The notes below the pieces were generated by a model. It saw nothing but the letters and a program-made list of their open reading frames with translations, was not told where the DNA came from and did not search any database. This document shows positions 8,612 through 18,233 of a stretch of 64,000 nt of DNA, piece after piece. The DNA is from Candidatus Zipacnadia bacterium. Its GTDB lineage: Bacteria; Armatimonadota; Zipacnadia; Zipacnadales; UBA5352. The position numbers and the translations under genes are program-made. Position 1 is the first letter of the stretch. Each line of letters starts with the position of its first letter. The stretch spans positions 1-64,000 of the forward strand of contig JALGSU010000035.1 of assembly GCA_029821735.1 (NCBI GenBank), read 5' to 3'.

Positions 8612-9939
8612 TGCCTTCTGACCGCTCGCGCAAGTCCGGGATTATCTCAGTTGCCGCTCTGGCGGTCCTGGCCGGTGCCTTCTGGGCCGACTGCCTGATC
8701 GGTGACCGTACGCCTCTGGCCGCTGAGTTCCTCCAACGCATGGCACCGTGGCATACAGAGGCGGCGATGCCCGCCGTCACCCGTCAGTGGGATCCGCTCG
8801 TGTGGGACGGCGTCGCCCAATTCTACCCCTGGCGCCTCTATGCAGCCCGCACGATGCAGCGTGGGCAACTCGCTTTGTGGAACCCCCATCAGCTCTGCGG
8901 CTACCCTATCGTGGCCAACGGTCAATCGGCCATCTTCTACCCCCCAAACTGGCTGCTCGCAATAGTGGACGTCCGCTGGGGGCTGGGCCTGCTGGCCGCG
9001 CTGCACTACTTCCTCGCCGCCGCGCTGACCTTCGCTTTCTGCCGTCGGCTGCGCATGGACCATGCCCCGGCGCTCTTCGCCGGTGTCGCCTTCGCCTTCG
9101 GTGGGTTCATGGTCACGTGGACCGAGTTGCCGACACTGATGAACTGCGCCGCCTGGCTACCGGGCGCGTTGCTGGGTGTGGCCCTGATCTTTGACCGCAG
9201 CCGCTGGGGATTGCCGCTGCTCGCGCTTGCACTCGCGATGACGCTTCTCGCCGGACACTTCCAGATCGCCATCTATGTGTGGCTGGTGACCGCCGTGTAC
9301 GCATTTGCTCGCGTGCTATGGGCTGCGGCGAACCATCGGCCCGCACACCTCGGGGCACTGGTAGGCGCGGTCGCCATCGCCGCGGCGCTGTCATCCGCGC
9401 AGGTGCTGCCGTCTCTTGAGCTCGCAGGCAACTCGCCGCGTGGCGCGGCGAAGGCGAGCGTGGCTGCCTTCGAGGGCTTCCACGTGCCGCGCGCGCTGCA
9501 GTTTGGCCAGCTCATCACATTCGTCCGACCTGATGCGCTGGGCAACCCCGCTCGGGGCGACCACCTGCTCACTCCCTACGGTCTTCCTTACGCGGAATAC
9601 TGCGGCTTCGTGGGCGTGATCACGCTGCTGATGGCGCTCGCAGGCCTCGCCTTTGCCCGCACCCGCCACTTTGCGTTCTTCATAGGCCTCACCATCGCGT
9701 CGCTCAATGTTGCCATGGCGGGGCCAATCGCGAAGCTGATGTATCTGCATGTACCGGGCCTCGGTCAGGCGGGCGGGTTCACGCGCTTCCTCTGTGTCTA
9801 TACCTTCGCCCTGGCGATGGCGGGGGGCATGGGACTTCACGCCATCTGTGTCCGGCTGCGCTGCATGCTGACGAAGATGCGGCGTCGATCGGCGACGCGC
9901 CCGACGAGCCCACCCGGGGCGACTGTCCCTGGAACATGA
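8611..9939 (+). CDS. YfhO-family polytopic membrane protein, N-terminal part of a split gene
   Basis: The 442-residue product has about ten hydrophobic helices and the N-terminal signature YPWRLYAARTMQRGQLALWNP, which its intact paralogue at 12712-15090 shares almost exactly. YfhO-like proteins are GT-C-type membrane enzymes linked to glycosylation of cell-wall polymers. From about 9840 the frame turns into an Arg/Pro-rich tail ending at 9939. The other forward frame is open from at least 9843 and leads into the C-terminal half at 9936. I read the two as one gene with a frameshift near 9840-9870. A real two-protein split coupled by ATGA is the alternative. Confidence 0.7.
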   Translation: MPSDRSRKSGIISVAALAVLAGAFWADCLIGDRTPLAAEFLQRMAPWHTEAAMPAVTRQWDPLVWDGVAQFYPWRLYAARTMQRGQLALWNPHQLCGYPIVANGQSAIFYPPNWLLAIVDVRWGLGLLAALHYFLAAALTFAFCRRLRMDHAPALFAGVAFAFGGFMVTWTELPTLMNCAAWLPGALLGVALIFDRSRWGLPLLALALAMTLLAGHFQIAIYVWLVTAVYAFARVLWAAANHRPAHLGALVGAVAIAAALSSAQVLPSLELAGNSPRGAAKASVAAFEGFHVPRALQFGQLITFVRPDALGNPARGDHLLTPYGLPYAEYCGFVGVITLLMALAGLAFARTRHFAFFIGLTIASLNVAMAGPIAKLMYLHVPGLGQAGGFTRFLCVYTFALAMAGGMGLHAICVRLRCMLTKMRRRSATRPTSPPGATVPGT

Positions 9940-10826
9940 CCGCCGGCGGCGGTTTGTGTCTGGTGGCCGTGGTGGTTCTGATCCTGGAGCTGATCCCGTG
10001 GGGCCGGGAGTTCATGCCACGGTGTTCGCGCTCGCAGGTCTATCCAGAGACTGCGACCATTGCGGCGCTGCCCGCCGAGGACCAGCGCGTGCTCACCGTG
10101 ACGCCGCGCACCGCTTGGGGCTTTGGTGATGTCCCGCCAGCGGTGTTGCCGCCCAACTCCGCGACCGTCTACGGTTACGACAGCGTCGGCGGGTATGATT
10201 CGCTCTTCCCGCGCAACTACCGCGACTTTGTCTTCGCGGTTGAGGGAGCAGAGCCCGCACCTGCTGCGAACGCAAACATGCTGCTGCCCTCGAGGCGCCC
10301 GGGATGGGCGCTGGCGGGAGTGGGGAAGACCGTGCTCGGCGCTGGAGTCGTCATCGAGTCGCCTGGCTGTCCGCGCGCCTTCGTGGCGGTGGACGCTGAT
10401 CCGTGGCGGCAGAGCGCAGAGAGCGTGGTAGTCTGGGCGGAAGAGCGCCTCGACACCATCATCGAGCAGGCCAGGCCGGGCGGCGGGCAGCGTGACCTGT
10501 GCGCGCCGGTGGCGGCGTACACGCGCCCTGGCCCGATGAACATCGACGTCACGATCGGCGATTCATGGCGCACTGCCGACGCGCCCGACGCAATTGTTGT
10601 CGTCACGGAAACCTTTTACCCCGGCTGGCGCGCTTATGTGGATGATACTCAGCGGGCCATCGAGACCATCGCGGGCACGTTCTGTGGCGTGCCGCTGCGT
10701 GCTGGCGATGAGGAAGTCCGGCTTGTCTTCCTGCCCGAAAGCCTTCAGGTGGGTGTGTTCGTGACACTCCTGGGGATGGCTCTGCTGGTGGGGACAGGCG
10801 TCTTCAGAATCGGGGCGAAAGAGTAG
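9936..10826 (+). CDS. YfhO-family membrane protein, C-terminal part of the split gene
   Basis: The 296-residue product begins with a transmembrane helix (about residues 6-24). It continues as a non-cytoplasmic domain ending in the motif ETFYPGWRAYVDD, the counterpart of STANYPGWRAYVDG in the intact paralogue at 12712-15090, and then a last helix. Its ATG overlaps the preceding stop by ATGA, but useful coding sequence in this frame extends upstream to about 9843, which favours a frameshifted single gene. Combined length (about 740) is close to the paralogue's 792 residues. Confidence 0.65.
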   Translation: MTAGGGLCLVAVVVLILELIPWGREFMPRCSRSQVYPETATIAALPAEDQRVLTVTPRTAWGFGDVPPAVLPPNSATVYGYDSVGGYDSLFPRNYRDFVFAVEGAEPAPAANANMLLPSRRPGWALAGVGKTVLGAGVVIESPGCPRAFVAVDADPWRQSAESVVVWAEERLDTIIEQARPGGGQRDLCAPVAAYTRPGPMNIDVTIGDSWRTADAPDAIVVVTETFYPGWRAYVDDTQRAIETIAGTFCGVPLRAGDEEVRLVFLPESLQVGVFVTLLGMALLVGTGVFRIGAKE

Positions 10827-10828
10827 GC

Positions 10829-12715
10829 ATGGCCGAGGAACGAGCCATCACCACAGCAACTGAGGGCGCCGGCGCTGGTTGGCGCAGCGGCAACGGCCGT
10901 CTCATCACCCGTCGCGAGTTCGCACTGGTGCTGCTGTGGGCGGTTCTGATCGTCGGGTTGACGGCGCTCCCTTACCTCTGGGCCGTCAGTCTGACTGGCG
11001 ATGGCGCGACCTGGGAGGGGCATCAGTTCCAGGGGTTCATGTGGGGTGTGGACGAGGGCAATGTCTACCGCACCTGGATCCGGCAGGCATCCGAGGGCGA
11101 ACTGCTCCTGCGCAACCAGTACACCACCCACCCGCAGAACCCCAGCTTCTTCAACGTCTTCATGCTCGCCTCTGGCAAGCTCGTCGCGTGGACCGGCGAG
11201 TCAGCCGGCGTGATCTTCCACGTCATGCGACTCGCTGGTGGCGTCGCTCTTCTGCTCAGCATCTATCTTCTGGCCGCCTGTCTGACTACCGACAGAACCG
11301 TGCGCTGGGCATGCCTGGCCCTGGCCTCGCTGGGCTCCGGGTTCGGCTGGCTGGCTGGGATGTGGGTGAACTCCCTGCCTGACTACATGCCTCCGCCGCT
11401 GCGCACGCCCGACTACGCTCCGCCAGGTCCCCCAGCTGCGCACACCTGGCAGGCCATGCCGGAGGCCATCACCTTTGTCTCGATGCTCCTTAACCCGCTC
11501 TTCATCTGGAGCATGGCCCTCCTGTGCGTCTTCTTTGTCACTGCCCTGCTGGCGATGGAGCGGCGGAATATCGCGTGGGGCTTCCTCGCCGGTGTGATCC
11601 TGTTGGTTCTGGGCAACGTGCATACCTATGATGTCTTCGTCGCGCACGGTGCCCTGATCCTGTTCATCTTCCTGCTGCTGGCGGGCAAACGCATCTCCTG
11701 GAAACGCGCGCTTGTGACATATGGCGTCATTCTTGTCGTCTCGCTGGCGTCGCCGATATGGGCGTGGTACACCGCCCAGAGCGACCCTGCGTATCTGGCG
11801 AAGATCAACACGAAGACACTCTCGCCGAGGCCGATTGACTACGCAGCCGGGTACGGATTGCCTCTGCTGTTGGCGCTCGGGGGGATCGTCTGGGTCTGGC
11901 GCAATCGTTTCCGCGAGTACAAGCTGCTCTTCCCGGTCTGCTGGCTGCTGGCCAACGCTGTCTTGGTCTACGCGCCCGTGGCCTTTCAGCGCAAGATGGC
12001 CGAGGGCATGCACATCCCCATATGCGTTCTCGCTGGCGTCGGGCTCATCATGGCCATCGCGCCTCGCCTGACTGCGGCAGATGGCAAGAGCCGCGCCGGG
12101 ATCCTCATCTTCCTGGCGGTCGCACTGTCGCTGCCCTCGAACGCGTTGTTCGTGGCCGACATCATGCAGCACACTGGCGCGAACAACATAGACCTCATCA
12201 CGTGGTTGCAGCCTCCCGCATACCTGCCGTGGGATGAGGTCCGAGCGATCGAGTATCTCGGCGAGCATGCTGATGCGGACGACGTGGTCTTTTCATCGTC
12301 GCTCATAGGCAGTCACATTCCGCCGGGCATGCCGGGCAAGGTTTTCGCCGGTCACTGGGCCGAGACGCTGGATTTCAGCGAGAAAGTTTATGATGTCGGC
12401 AGCTTCTACCTACCGGGGCGCAGTCCTGCGGCGCGCAAGGGCCTCCTGCGGCGCGCCGGCGCTGATTGGGTCTACTACGGGTACTACGAGGGCCTGATGG
12501 CGCGCATGATGATGCTCTCCGCCGCGCTGCCCGAACCCGATGACGCGGCCGCAATCTTCCGCGAGTCCACCGAGGAGATACTCGAGCCTGTCTACGAGAG
12601 CGACACTGTGACGATATACCGGGTCCGGCCGGACACTGTGCCCGCCTGGCCCGCAGACGCCGGAGCAGGGCTCGACCCCACCGACCAGGTGACCCCGCCC
12701 GTGGCTGCGCCATGA
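10829..12715 (+). CDS. Polytopic membrane protein, GT-C glycosyltransferase-like, function unknown
   Basis: The 628-residue protein has a cytoplasmic N-terminus of about 30 residues and then roughly eleven to twelve hydrophobic helices. A first extracytoplasmic loop carries acidic residues (GVDEGNVYRTW), the position where GT-C enzymes usually hold catalytic Asp/Glu. The C-terminal 150 residues form a soluble domain. I do not recognise a named family. Topology and neighbours (YfhO-like proteins, a GT39-like protein, soluble GT2/GT4 enzymes) suggest sugar transfer from a lipid-linked donor, which is inference. It starts two bases after the preceding gene and ends overlapping the next by ATGA. 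Confidence 0.6.
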   Translation: MAEERAITTATEGAGAGWRSGNGRLITRREFALVLLWAVLIVGLTALPYLWAVSLTGDGATWEGHQFQGFMWGVDEGNVYRTWIRQASEGELLLRNQYTTHPQNPSFFNVFMLASGKLVAWTGESAGVIFHVMRLAGGVALLLSIYLLAACLTTDRTVRWACLALASLGSGFGWLAGMWVNSLPDYMPPPLRTPDYAPPGPPAAHTWQAMPEAITFVSMLLNPLFIWSMALLCVFFVTALLAMERRNIAWGFLAGVILLVLGNVHTYDVFVAHGALILFIFLLLAGKRISWKRALVTYGVILVVSLASPIWAWYTAQSDPAYLAKINTKTLSPRPIDYAAGYGLPLLLALGGIVWVWRNRFREYKLLFPVCWLLANAVLVYAPVAFQRKMAEGMHIPICVLAGVGLIMAIAPRLTAADGKSRAGILIFLAVALSLPSNALFVADIMQHTGANNIDLITWLQPPAYLPWDEVRAIEYLGEHADADDVVFSSSLIGSHIPPGMPGKVFAGHWAETLDFSEKVYDVGSFYLPGRSPAARKGLLRRAGADWVYYGYYEGLMARMMMLSAALPEPDDAAAIFRESTEEILEPVYESDTVTIYRVRPDTVPAWPADAGAGLDPTDQVTPPVAAP

Positions 12716-15090
12716 GATCAATGCCGCGTCCGATCGCCGATCGCTACGCGCTGGGATTCATCCTCCTCGTCTCCGTGGTCGTGACCTGGCCGGTCACCAT
12801 CGGCGGGCGCGCGATGCTGCCCACCGGGATGTATCTGCGCATGCAGCCCTGGCGTGCTCATGCGAGCGAGTTCCCCGAGTTCAAGGGCCCAAACAATCCG
12901 CTGCTCGATCCCGTGCAGCAGCATTACCCCTGGCGCGTATTCGCATCGCAAGCCGTACGCTCCGGGCAGGTCCCACTGTGGAATCCGCAGATGCTCTGCG
13001 GCACGCCCTTCCTGGGCAACGGGCAGTCGGCAGTGTTCTACCCCGAGACCTGGCTGCACTACTTCATGGACCCGCTGCACGCGCTGGGCTGGGCCACGAC
13101 GCTCTTCCTCTTCATCGCGGGCTCGCTGATGTATCTCTTCCTTCGCACTATCGGCATCCACCCGATCGCCGGCACCATCGGTGCGGTCACTTTCATGCTC
13201 AACGGCTTCTTCGTTGGCTGGCTATGCTTCCCAACAATGCGCTCGGTGATGGCCTGGCTGCCGCTGATGTTGCTCGGCGTGGAGCGCTACGCCCGTTCGG
13301 GACGCGGCGCGTGGCTGCTGCTCGTGGCCCTCGGCTGCGGGCTGCAGTTCCTCGCCGGGCACCTGCACGTGTCGATGTATTTGCTACTTGTCTTCGGCGC
13401 CTATGCCCTCGCGCGCATGCTCATGATGTCGAGCCGAGGTGCGTCTCGGGCAACGGTCCTCCGAGGCCTGGCGCTGACTGCGGGCGCCGTCTTGCTCGGC
13501 ACGGTTGTGGCCGCCGTGCAGCTTGCACCCGTGCTTGAGATGACGCAGCAAAGTTCGCGCTCAGGCGGCGGCAGCTACGAGCATCTCATGAGCCATTCGC
13601 TTGCCCCGCCGCAGGCGCTGCTCGGCTTGATGCCCGACATCTACGGTAATCCAGTGGACCAGAATCACTGGGGCGCTGACCTCAACACCTGGTGGCGCCG
13701 GCAATACCGCGCTTACTCGGAGACGAGTTTCTACATGGGCCTGGGGCCACTGATACTGGCTCTGAGTGGTCTCTTCCTGCGCCGTCGCCGGCAGTCATGG
13801 TTCTGGCTGGGCATCGCAGCCTTCGGACTGATGCTGGCCTTCGGCACCAGCGCGAATCGGCTGCTCTACTGGCTCGCGCCCGGCTACAGCCAGCTTCCCG
13901 GGATCGGCCGAGCGGTCGTGATGACCAACCTTGCAGTCGCGGTGCTCGCGGCGCTTGGGGTCGACTCATTCGTACGTCGCCTGGTCGTGCCAGCCCGGAC
14001 GACGTTCGTGATCACCCGCGTGTGCGTCATCCTCCTGCTGATCGGCCTGACCGGCGGCATGACGGTCTGGGTCTTCACCGGTCAACTGGAGAGTGCCGGG
14101 CTGTCGCTTGGCGGCTACACGCTGCTGCAGACGGGGCGCTTCGCGCTCATCCTCATCGCATCGGCCGGCGTGATACTGTGGGCGGCGCTGTCGGGCCGCC
14201 GCCACGCCTGGGTGCTGCTCATCGCGATCATTGCCATTGACCTGGGCATCTTCATGCAGAAGTTCACTCCCGAGGGACCCATCGAATATCTCGACATTCG
14301 GCCGGCCATACTGAGCCAGATGGACACCGACGCTGGTAACGCGCGCGTGTGTTCCATCGGTCCGGATTTCCTGAATCGCATGTCGCCGAACACCGGCATG
14401 CTCCTGTCGCTCGAGGAGATCCAGGGCTCGGACTCGTTGGTCTGGGGGCGCTATCAGCAGTTGCTCACCGCCATCTCCAGCGAACGGTTCGGCATGACGC
14501 AGGTCGATCCCGCGTTCACTGCGCTCGACTGGATGAACGTGCGCTATCTCCTGACCCCGCTCGATATTGAGCAGGATGGCTGGCGTCGGATTGCCACCTA
14601 CGAGACCAATCTCTATCTCAACGAGAACGCGCTGCCCCGAGCTTTCATGGCTGACGCCGTCGAGGTCCATGGGAGCGTGCCCGGTCTGCTCAGAGCAGCG
14701 GCCAGTGCGGAAGCGTCGCCGCGCACGCTGCACCTGCTGCGCACCGATGGCGGCGGCCTTCCTGACCAGCCTGCTCCCGGTGAGGTGAGCGTCACCGAGT
14801 ATGGGATCAACCGCATCGTGGTCGGCGGCGAGATGCCCGCCGACGGCGTGCTCTTTGTCTCCACTGCGAACTACCCCGGTTGGCGTGCATATGTGGACGG
14901 TGCTCAGGCCCCGATCGTCACGGCCAACTATGCCTTCCAGGCGGTGCACCTGGACAGGCCGGCTCGCGAAGTCGTGCTGACCTTCCTGCCGCCCAGTTTT
15001 CAGGTCGGCGCCTTCTGCACGCTCCTGGCGCTCGCCTTACTGGCCGGCCTGACCGTGCTGACTGCCGGTGGGAGGAAGCGCCGTGAGTGA
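12712..15090 (+). CDS. YfhO-family membrane protein (intact copy)
   Basis: At 792 residues this is a full-length YfhO-like protein with about thirteen transmembrane helices. It has the early-loop signature YPWRVFASQAVRSGQVPLWNP and a C-terminal extracytoplasmic domain ending in NYPGWRAYVDG before the last helix. In Gram-positive bacteria YfhO acts in glycosylation of cell-wall polymers; here the acceptor is unknown. The start overlaps the preceding stop (ATGA) and the end overlaps the start of the next gene by eight bases, so it is in a tight operon. It is a paralogue of the broken gene at 8611-10826. Confidence 0.8.
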   Translation: MRSMPRPIADRYALGFILLVSVVVTWPVTIGGRAMLPTGMYLRMQPWRAHASEFPEFKGPNNPLLDPVQQHYPWRVFASQAVRSGQVPLWNPQMLCGTPFLGNGQSAVFYPETWLHYFMDPLHALGWATTLFLFIAGSLMYLFLRTIGIHPIAGTIGAVTFMLNGFFVGWLCFPTMRSVMAWLPLMLLGVERYARSGRGAWLLLVALGCGLQFLAGHLHVSMYLLLVFGAYALARMLMMSSRGASRATVLRGLALTAGAVLLGTVVAAVQLAPVLEMTQQSSRSGGGSYEHLMSHSLAPPQALLGLMPDIYGNPVDQNHWGADLNTWWRRQYRAYSETSFYMGLGPLILALSGLFLRRRRQSWFWLGIAAFGLMLAFGTSANRLLYWLAPGYSQLPGIGRAVVMTNLAVAVLAALGVDSFVRRLVVPARTTFVITRVCVILLLIGLTGGMTVWVFTGQLESAGLSLGGYTLLQTGRFALILIASAGVILWAALSGRRHAWVLLIAIIAIDLGIFMQKFTPEGPIEYLDIRPAILSQMDTDAGNARVCSIGPDFLNRMSPNTGMLLSLEEIQGSDSLVWGRYQQLLTAISSERFGMTQVDPAFTALDWMNVRYLLTPLDIEQDGWRRIATYETNLYLNENALPRAFMADAVEVHGSVPGLLRAAASAEASPRTLHLLRTDGGGLPDQPAPGEVSVTEYGINRIVVGGEMPADGVLFVSTANYPGWRAYVDGAQAPIVTANYAFQAVHLDRPAREVVLTFLPPSFQVGAFCTLLALALLAGLTVLTAGGRKRRE

Positions 15091-16717
15091 TGGTGCGCGG
15101 CGTGGCATTGAGGCGCTTGTGGTAGGACTGGCGGTCTTCGTGCTGCTGGCGACGACCGCGCATCACTACGGGTTGGGCTACGATGAGCCGGTCTACATGT
15201 CTCGCGCGCAGGAGGCCTCCGAGTGGCTGGACGCACTCGGCGCCCGGCCTGGCTGGGCGCTGTCCGACGAGGGCATTCGGCGCTTCTGGGATGCTCGTGA
15301 GGAGCAGCAGCCCGGCCTGCTGAAGACGTGGGGTGCGCTGACAACGCGAGTATTCGGCGGCGTGCTGCCGGTGCTGGCGGCGCTGCGCGTGGGCACCTGC
15401 CTGCTGGCCGGGGGGCTGTGCGCCAGTCTCTACCTGTTCGTGTCCGGAGTGTGGGGAAGGGTCGAGGCGCTCGCATCGGTCGCCGCCCTGCTGACCATGC
15501 CGCGCGTCTTCGCCCACAGTCACCTCTTCGCTCTGGACGCGCCCGTGATGGCGACCACTTTCATTGCTCTGCACCTGCTCTTCCTGACCGCTCGCGATCG
15601 GAGCTGGGCCTGGGCTGCGGCGGCGGGAGTGATGTGGGGCGCTGCCATGGGCTGCAAGGTCAACGGTTTCTTCGTGCCGATCATCGCGATCCCGTGGCTG
15701 GCGTTGTGCGCGAGGGATGCGCTGCTCCCGGCGATGGTATGCGGGGCTGCGCTGGGCCCGCTGTCTTTCTGGGCAAGTTGGCCGTGGCTATGGCACGACA
15801 GCCTCGCCCGGCTGGCGGCGTACCTGCGTTTCCACAGCAAACACTGGCAGATTGGCGTGACCTATTTCGGTCGCTCATACGCGCCGGCACCGTGGCACTA
15901 CCCGGCGGTGATGACGTTCATCACGGTGCCGCTGGCAACCATCGGGGCGGCGGTCGCGGGAGTCATTCGCGTCGCGCGCGAGCGTGGTCTGACCGGCGAG
16001 CAGTCCGACTGGCGTGAGCGTTGGGCGGACCCCGCGTGGCGTCGGCGCGCTGCGGCGGGGCTGATCGGCTGGGCGCTGCTGGTGAACTACCTGATGAACT
16101 CGCTGCCCGCCACGCCCAAATACAACGGCTGCCGGCTCTTCCTGCCCGTCTTCCCGCTGCTGGCGGTGCTGGCGGGTATCGGCGCCGGATGGGCAGTACG
16201 GGCCGCGGCTGACCGCCTCGCCGCGCAGCAGGAGGATGGACAGCGCCTGCGGAAGCCGGTGATGGGTGTATTGCTGGCGCTGATATTTGCGCTACCACTG
16301 CGCGCGACAGTCGAGACGCATCCGCATCAGGCGAGCTACTACAACGCGCTCATCGGTGGGCTGGCAGGGGCTGCCAGGCAAGGCATGGAAGTCACATATT
16401 GGGGCGAGACTCATCTGTCGGCCGCCCTGTGGTTGAGCCAACATGCGCCGTCGGGAGCGGTCGTCTGGATCGAGCCTGCCGGTTGCGAATCGACGATGGG
16501 TGTCTATCGTCAGCTTGGCATGCTGCGCCCCGATATTCGGACTGTTGCAGGCCCTGATGCGTTTGAGACCGCCGACTTCGCGGTATTCCCAAACAAGGTG
16601 ACCGAGTTCAGTGACATCTCCCGCAAGCTGCTCGCCGAGCGCACGCCGATTGTGCCGGTGGAGCTTGACGGGGTCCCGCTGCTGTATGTTTTCGATCTCC
16701 GAGACGGAGGCATTTGA
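15083..16717 (+). CDS. GT39-like (PMT/ArnT family) membrane glycosyltransferase
   Basis: This 544-residue polytopic protein has the hallmark of GT-C mannosyl/aminoarabinosyl transferases, an Asp-Glu pair in the first extracytoplasmic loop (GLGYDEPVYMSRAQ, about residues 31-44). About ten more helices and a C-terminal soluble domain follow. Such enzymes move a sugar from a polyprenyl-phosphate donor to a protein or lipid acceptor. I chose GTG 15083 because GGAGGAAG lies at 15070-15078; the GTG at 15068 sits before that site. The gene ends overlapping the next by a few bases. Confidence 0.75.
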   Translation: MSDGARRGIEALVVGLAVFVLLATTAHHYGLGYDEPVYMSRAQEASEWLDALGARPGWALSDEGIRRFWDAREEQQPGLLKTWGALTTRVFGGVLPVLAALRVGTCLLAGGLCASLYLFVSGVWGRVEALASVAALLTMPRVFAHSHLFALDAPVMATTFIALHLLFLTARDRSWAWAAAAGVMWGAAMGCKVNGFFVPIIAIPWLALCARDALLPAMVCGAALGPLSFWASWPWLWHDSLARLAAYLRFHSKHWQIGVTYFGRSYAPAPWHYPAVMTFITVPLATIGAAVAGVIRVARERGLTGEQSDWRERWADPAWRRRAAAGLIGWALLVNYLMNSLPATPKYNGCRLFLPVFPLLAVLAGIGAGWAVRAAADRLAAQQEDGQRLRKPVMGVLLALIFALPLRATVETHPHQASYYNALIGGLAGAARQGMEVTYWGETHLSAALWLSQHAPSGAVVWIEPAGCESTMGVYRQLGMLRPDIRTVAGPDAFETADFAVFPNKVTEFSDISRKLLAERTPIVPVELDGVPLLYVFDLRDGGI

Positions 16718-16719
16718 CT

Positions 16720-17244
16720 GTGAAGCCAACGATCCCCCTGCCCGACCCGATGGGCATCCTGATGCTTGACTGCGATGGCGTGCTGACCGATGGTGGCATG
16801 TATTTCGACGCTTCCGGGCAGTCGATGAAACGCTTCAACGTGAAGGACGGCCTCGCGCTCGTGTGGCTGGCCCAGCAGGGCTTCCCGACGGCGGTCGTCA
16901 GCGGCGACGCGTCCGACATCACCGCCGCGCGGTGCGAGAAGCTGTGCATGGCGCACACATATCTGGGCCGCGTGGACAAGGAGACTGCTGTCAACCAGGT
17001 GCTGGCCGAGGCGGGCGTTGACGCCGAACACGCCGTGTTCATCGGCGACGATGTCACCGATCTGCCTGCCATTCGCATGGTCGGTCTGGGAGTTGCGGTC
17101 GCGGACGCCGTCGACGAAGTGCGGGCCGAGGCCGACTGGATAACCGAGCGCCCGGGCGGGCATGGTGCGGTGCGCGAGGTCTGTGACGCGATCATCGCGC
17201 AACTGGTGGCCGCGGGGCGCGTCGAACCATGGATCGGGACGTAA
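16720..17244 (+). CDS. KdsC-like HAD phosphatase (3-deoxy-D-manno-octulosonate 8-phosphate phosphatase family)
   Basis: The 174-residue protein is a cap-less C0 HAD hydrolase. Motif I is LDCDGVLTDG with Asp17 and Asp19, motif II is the VVSGD segment, motif III has the Lys in GRVDKE, and motif IV is FIGDDVTDLP. Length and motif wording match KdsC/YrbI, which form tetramers and dephosphorylate Kdo-8-phosphate or related nine-carbon sugar phosphates. No other Kdo gene is visible, so the substrate may be another ulosonate phosphate. GTG 16720 is chosen because GACGGAGG ends at 16710; TTG 16714 is the alternative. Confidence 0.85.
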   Translation: MKPTIPLPDPMGILMLDCDGVLTDGGMYFDASGQSMKRFNVKDGLALVWLAQQGFPTAVVSGDASDITAARCEKLCMAHTYLGRVDKETAVNQVLAEAGVDAEHAVFIGDDVTDLPAIRMVGLGVAVADAVDEVRAEADWITERPGGHGAVREVCDAIIAQLVAAGRVEPWIGT

Positions 17245-17258
17245 GCGGAGCGCACTGA

Positions 17259-18209
17259 ATGGACCTGTCGATCTGCATCGTGAGCTACAACTGCCGCGAC
17301 TTGCTGGCCGCCTGCCTGCGCACCATCGAGGCGACGGCTGGCGATCTGTCGTGCGAGGTGATCGTGACTGACAATGCCTCCGGCGACGGAACCGTCCAGA
17401 TGCTCGCCGAGGATTTCCCGCACGTGCAGGTGATAGCCAACGGGGGCAACGCAGGCTTCGCGGGCGGCACCAATCAGGCCATGGCGCGCGCGACCGGCGA
17501 CGTGCTGCTCATGCTCAACCCCGACACCGAGGTGCGCCCGGGCGCACTCACCGCGCTGGTGGAGTTCGTGCGCAGCCAGCCGGACCTGGGGGCGGTCGGT
17601 CCGAGGCTCATCGGCCCCGATGGCGAGCTGCAGCTCAGTTGCCACGCCTTCCCGACCGTGGGCCGCGCGCTGATCGCGCAACTCGGGCTGCACCGGCTCG
17701 GCGCCCGCAGCCGCTGGCTCGGCGCGTATGACATGACTTGGTCCGACCACGCGCAGACGATGCGCGCTGACTGGCTCAGCGGCGCCGCGATGGCGATTCC
17801 ACGCAACGCATGGGAGGCCGTCGGGCCGCTGGACGAGCATTACTTCATGTATTTCGAGGATGTCGACTGGTGCTACCGCGCCGCGCGCGCCGGGTACCGC
17901 TGCTGGTATCTGCCCGAGGCAGAGGTCGTTCACTACGAAGGGGCAAGCTGGGCCGACATGCAGGTCGAGCGCGTGCTGGCCGCCCACCGGGCGAACTTCC
18001 GGTTCTTCCGCAAGAATCGCGGGCGCGCGATCGAGATCTGCGTGCGAGCGCTGGTTGCCGGTGGCACCTTGCTGCGTGGCATATTCTGGACGCTCGCCTG
18101 GCCGTTCGGCTGCCGCGTGTGCAGCCCGCTCAATCGACCCGCGATGCATCTAGCTGTGCTGCGTGAGGCCCTGGCGGGACGAGCGCCGGGCCCGCAGACG
18201 AAGACCTGA
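17259..18209 (+). CDS. GT2 family glycosyltransferase (rhamnosyltransferase WbbL-like)
   Basis: The 316-residue cytoplasmic enzyme has the GT-A fold: an N-terminal SICIVSYNCRDLL strand-loop, nucleotide-binding VTDNASGDGT, the GGNAGFAGGTNQ segment, the metal-binding LNPDTEV motif (the DxD equivalent), and FMYFEDVDWCYRA with the catalytic-base region. This wording is typical of GT2 rhamnosyltransferases that extend surface glycans from dTDP-rhamnose. The actual sugar is not determined by sequence. It lies between the KdsC-like and GT4 genes on the same strand. Confidence 0.87.
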   Translation: MDLSICIVSYNCRDLLAACLRTIEATAGDLSCEVIVTDNASGDGTVQMLAEDFPHVQVIANGGNAGFAGGTNQAMARATGDVLLMLNPDTEVRPGALTALVEFVRSQPDLGAVGPRLIGPDGELQLSCHAFPTVGRALIAQLGLHRLGARSRWLGAYDMTWSDHAQTMRADWLSGAAMAIPRNAWEAVGPLDEHYFMYFEDVDWCYRAARAGYRCWYLPEAEVVHYEGASWADMQVERVLAAHRANFRFFRKNRGRAIEICVRALVAGGTLLRGIFWTLAWPFGCRVCSPLNRPAMHLAVLREALAGRAPGPQTKT

Positions 18210-18233
18210 CCTAAGTAACAGGGAGACTGTCTC

